From positions 186,001 through 250,000 of the forward strand of contig NZ_JAEKFT010000003.1 of assembly GCF_018524365.1 (NCBI RefSeq): a stretch of DNA of 64,000 bases. Direction: 5' to 3'. A program made the position numbers and the translations under genes. Shown one piece after another: positions 63,480 through 64,000 of the stretch (position 1 is the first letter of the stretch; every line of letters begins with the position of its first letter). Source of the DNA: Denitromonas iodatirespirans (lineage in GTDB: Bacteria; Pseudomonadota; Gammaproteobacteria; Burkholderiales; Rhodocyclaceae). Under the pieces are notes generated by a model. It worked only from the letters and a program-made list of their open reading frames with translations. It did no database searches and had not been told where the DNA came from.

Positions 63480-64000
63480 CTAGGCCTCGACGCCTTCCTG
63501 CAGGCTCCTGGCCAGCTCGGCGTCGAGATGTGCAATCGCATCCTTGGGCTGGCAGTTGGCGGCGGCCGCGATATTGCGCTCGATCGCAGCGTTGCGCCGG
63601 CTGCGCCGGTTCAATGCCAGGGCATTGGCGTAGGCGATGCGGATGCTGGGCGATTCGGGGTCGAGCACGATGGCCCGCTCGAAATGCCGCAACCCCAGCG
63701 TCCGGCTCGCCCCGTGGGTCAGTCGGCCAACGACGCTGCCGACCTTGTCCACCACTTCGATATGGTAGGCACCGAGTGCCGCATGCGCGGCCGCATGCTC
63801 GGGTTCGAGTGCCACAGCGATCATCAGGCTCTGGCGCACCTTGCCGCCGAGCCCTCGGCCGAGCGCCTTGACCACGGAAATCTGGTGGCTGTAGCGGGCC
63901 AGCGCCAGGGCATGGGTGTACCAGACGTTGGCCCAGCCCGGTTCGATCTGGCTGAGCTGCTCGCAGGCGGTCGCCGCTTCGCACAACAGCGTCAGCACGC
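63480..64000 (-). CDS. TPR-like repeat protein, 5' end beyond window
   Basis: The visible 173 residues are helical repeats of about 34 residues (WANVWYTHALALARYSHQIS; LMIAVALEPEHAAAHAALGA; LRHFERAIVLDPESPSIRIA), typical of tetratricopeptide scaffolds. The first codons lie outside the window and the signal or export status cannot be judged. Confidence 0.7.
   Translation of the reverse strand, partial: VLTLLCEAATACEQLSQIEPGWANVWYTHALALARYSHQISVVKALGRGLGGKVRQSLMIAVALEPEHAAAHAALGAYHIEVVDKVGSVVGRLTHGASRTLGLRHFERAIVLDPESPSIRIAYANALALNRRSRRNAAIERNIAAAANCQPKDAIAHLDAELARSLQEGVEA

Overview
The window is high-GC DNA from a betaproteobacterium. Overall coding style, codon use and gene content (UbiD remnant, NAD-dependent formate dehydrogenase, copper/thiol redox genes, a PFGI-1/ICEclc-type conjugation module) fit the Rhodocyclales/Zoogloeaceae area (Thauera/Azoarcus-like), but no rRNA or tRNA is present to fix the taxonomy, so this is inference.

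Layout. (1) 1-7.6 kb, all minus strand: the end of the window cuts a di-heme cytochrome c peroxidase that has a near-consensus sigma-54 promoter. Directly upstream lies an NtrC-type response regulator overlapping its membrane histidine kinase. A multiply deleted ubiD pseudogene and two unrelated transposase remnants follow, then an AhpD-like CxxC protein and an ECF sigma/zinc anti-sigma pair. (2) 7.9-9.8 kb: a TlpA-like thioredoxin, a small secreted EF-hand protein and a decayed IS5-like element. (3) 9.9-25.3 kb, all minus strand: a copper-handling and periplasmic thiol-redox island. It holds a multicopper oxidase, a CcmG-like thioredoxin, a BNR-repeat protein fused in frame to a haem-less cytochrome c remnant, a Met-rich secreted protein, CcdA, a TlpA protein, a cytochrome c with an extra C-terminal domain, SCO1 and PCuAC. 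Then comes cusCBA-F with a CusF domain fused to CusB, bracketed by two paralogous Cys-rich secreted proteins. (4) 25.5-56.4 kb: the conjugation part of a MPF_G integrative conjugative element. It runs from pilL, TIGR03759, a lytic transglycosylase and TraD through the pilus/core set (TIGR03747, RAQPRD, TIGR03758, 03745, 03750, 03746, 03749, 03752, 03751) to the VirB4/TraC ATPase, TIGR03755, TraG, DsbC, TIGR03757, TraU-like and TIGR03765, all on the minus strand. A MOBH relaxase (TraI) is on the plus strand at the right end. No integrase, parA, ssb or topoisomerase is in view, so only part of the element is here. Two accessory pockets sit in it: 25.5-29.9 kb (ACP-like protein without the phosphopantetheine serine, a membrane partner, a membrane-anchored muramidase-like protein and small proteins) and 51.2-53.9 kb (a small element with 33-bp inverted ends, two tiny overlapping membrane-protein genes with a strong terminator, and a Phd/VapC toxin-antitoxin pair whose toxin lacks the first catalytic Asp). 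(5) 56.6-64 kb: apparently chromosomal backbone. It carries a two-gene NAD-dependent formate dehydrogenase (NuoE-NuoF fusion plus a Cys-type molybdenum subunit), a macrodomain protein in the same operon, a small Cys/His-rich protein, O-acetylhomoserine sulfhydrylase and the 3' part of a TPR-like protein.

How it works together: the copper island pairs efflux (CusCBA, CusF) and oxidation (multicopper oxidase) with delivery and thiol reduction factors (SCO1, PCuAC, TlpA, CcdA) typical of copper-site and cytochrome assembly. The conjugation module is intact enough to encode a full type IV secretion channel, coupling protein and relaxase.
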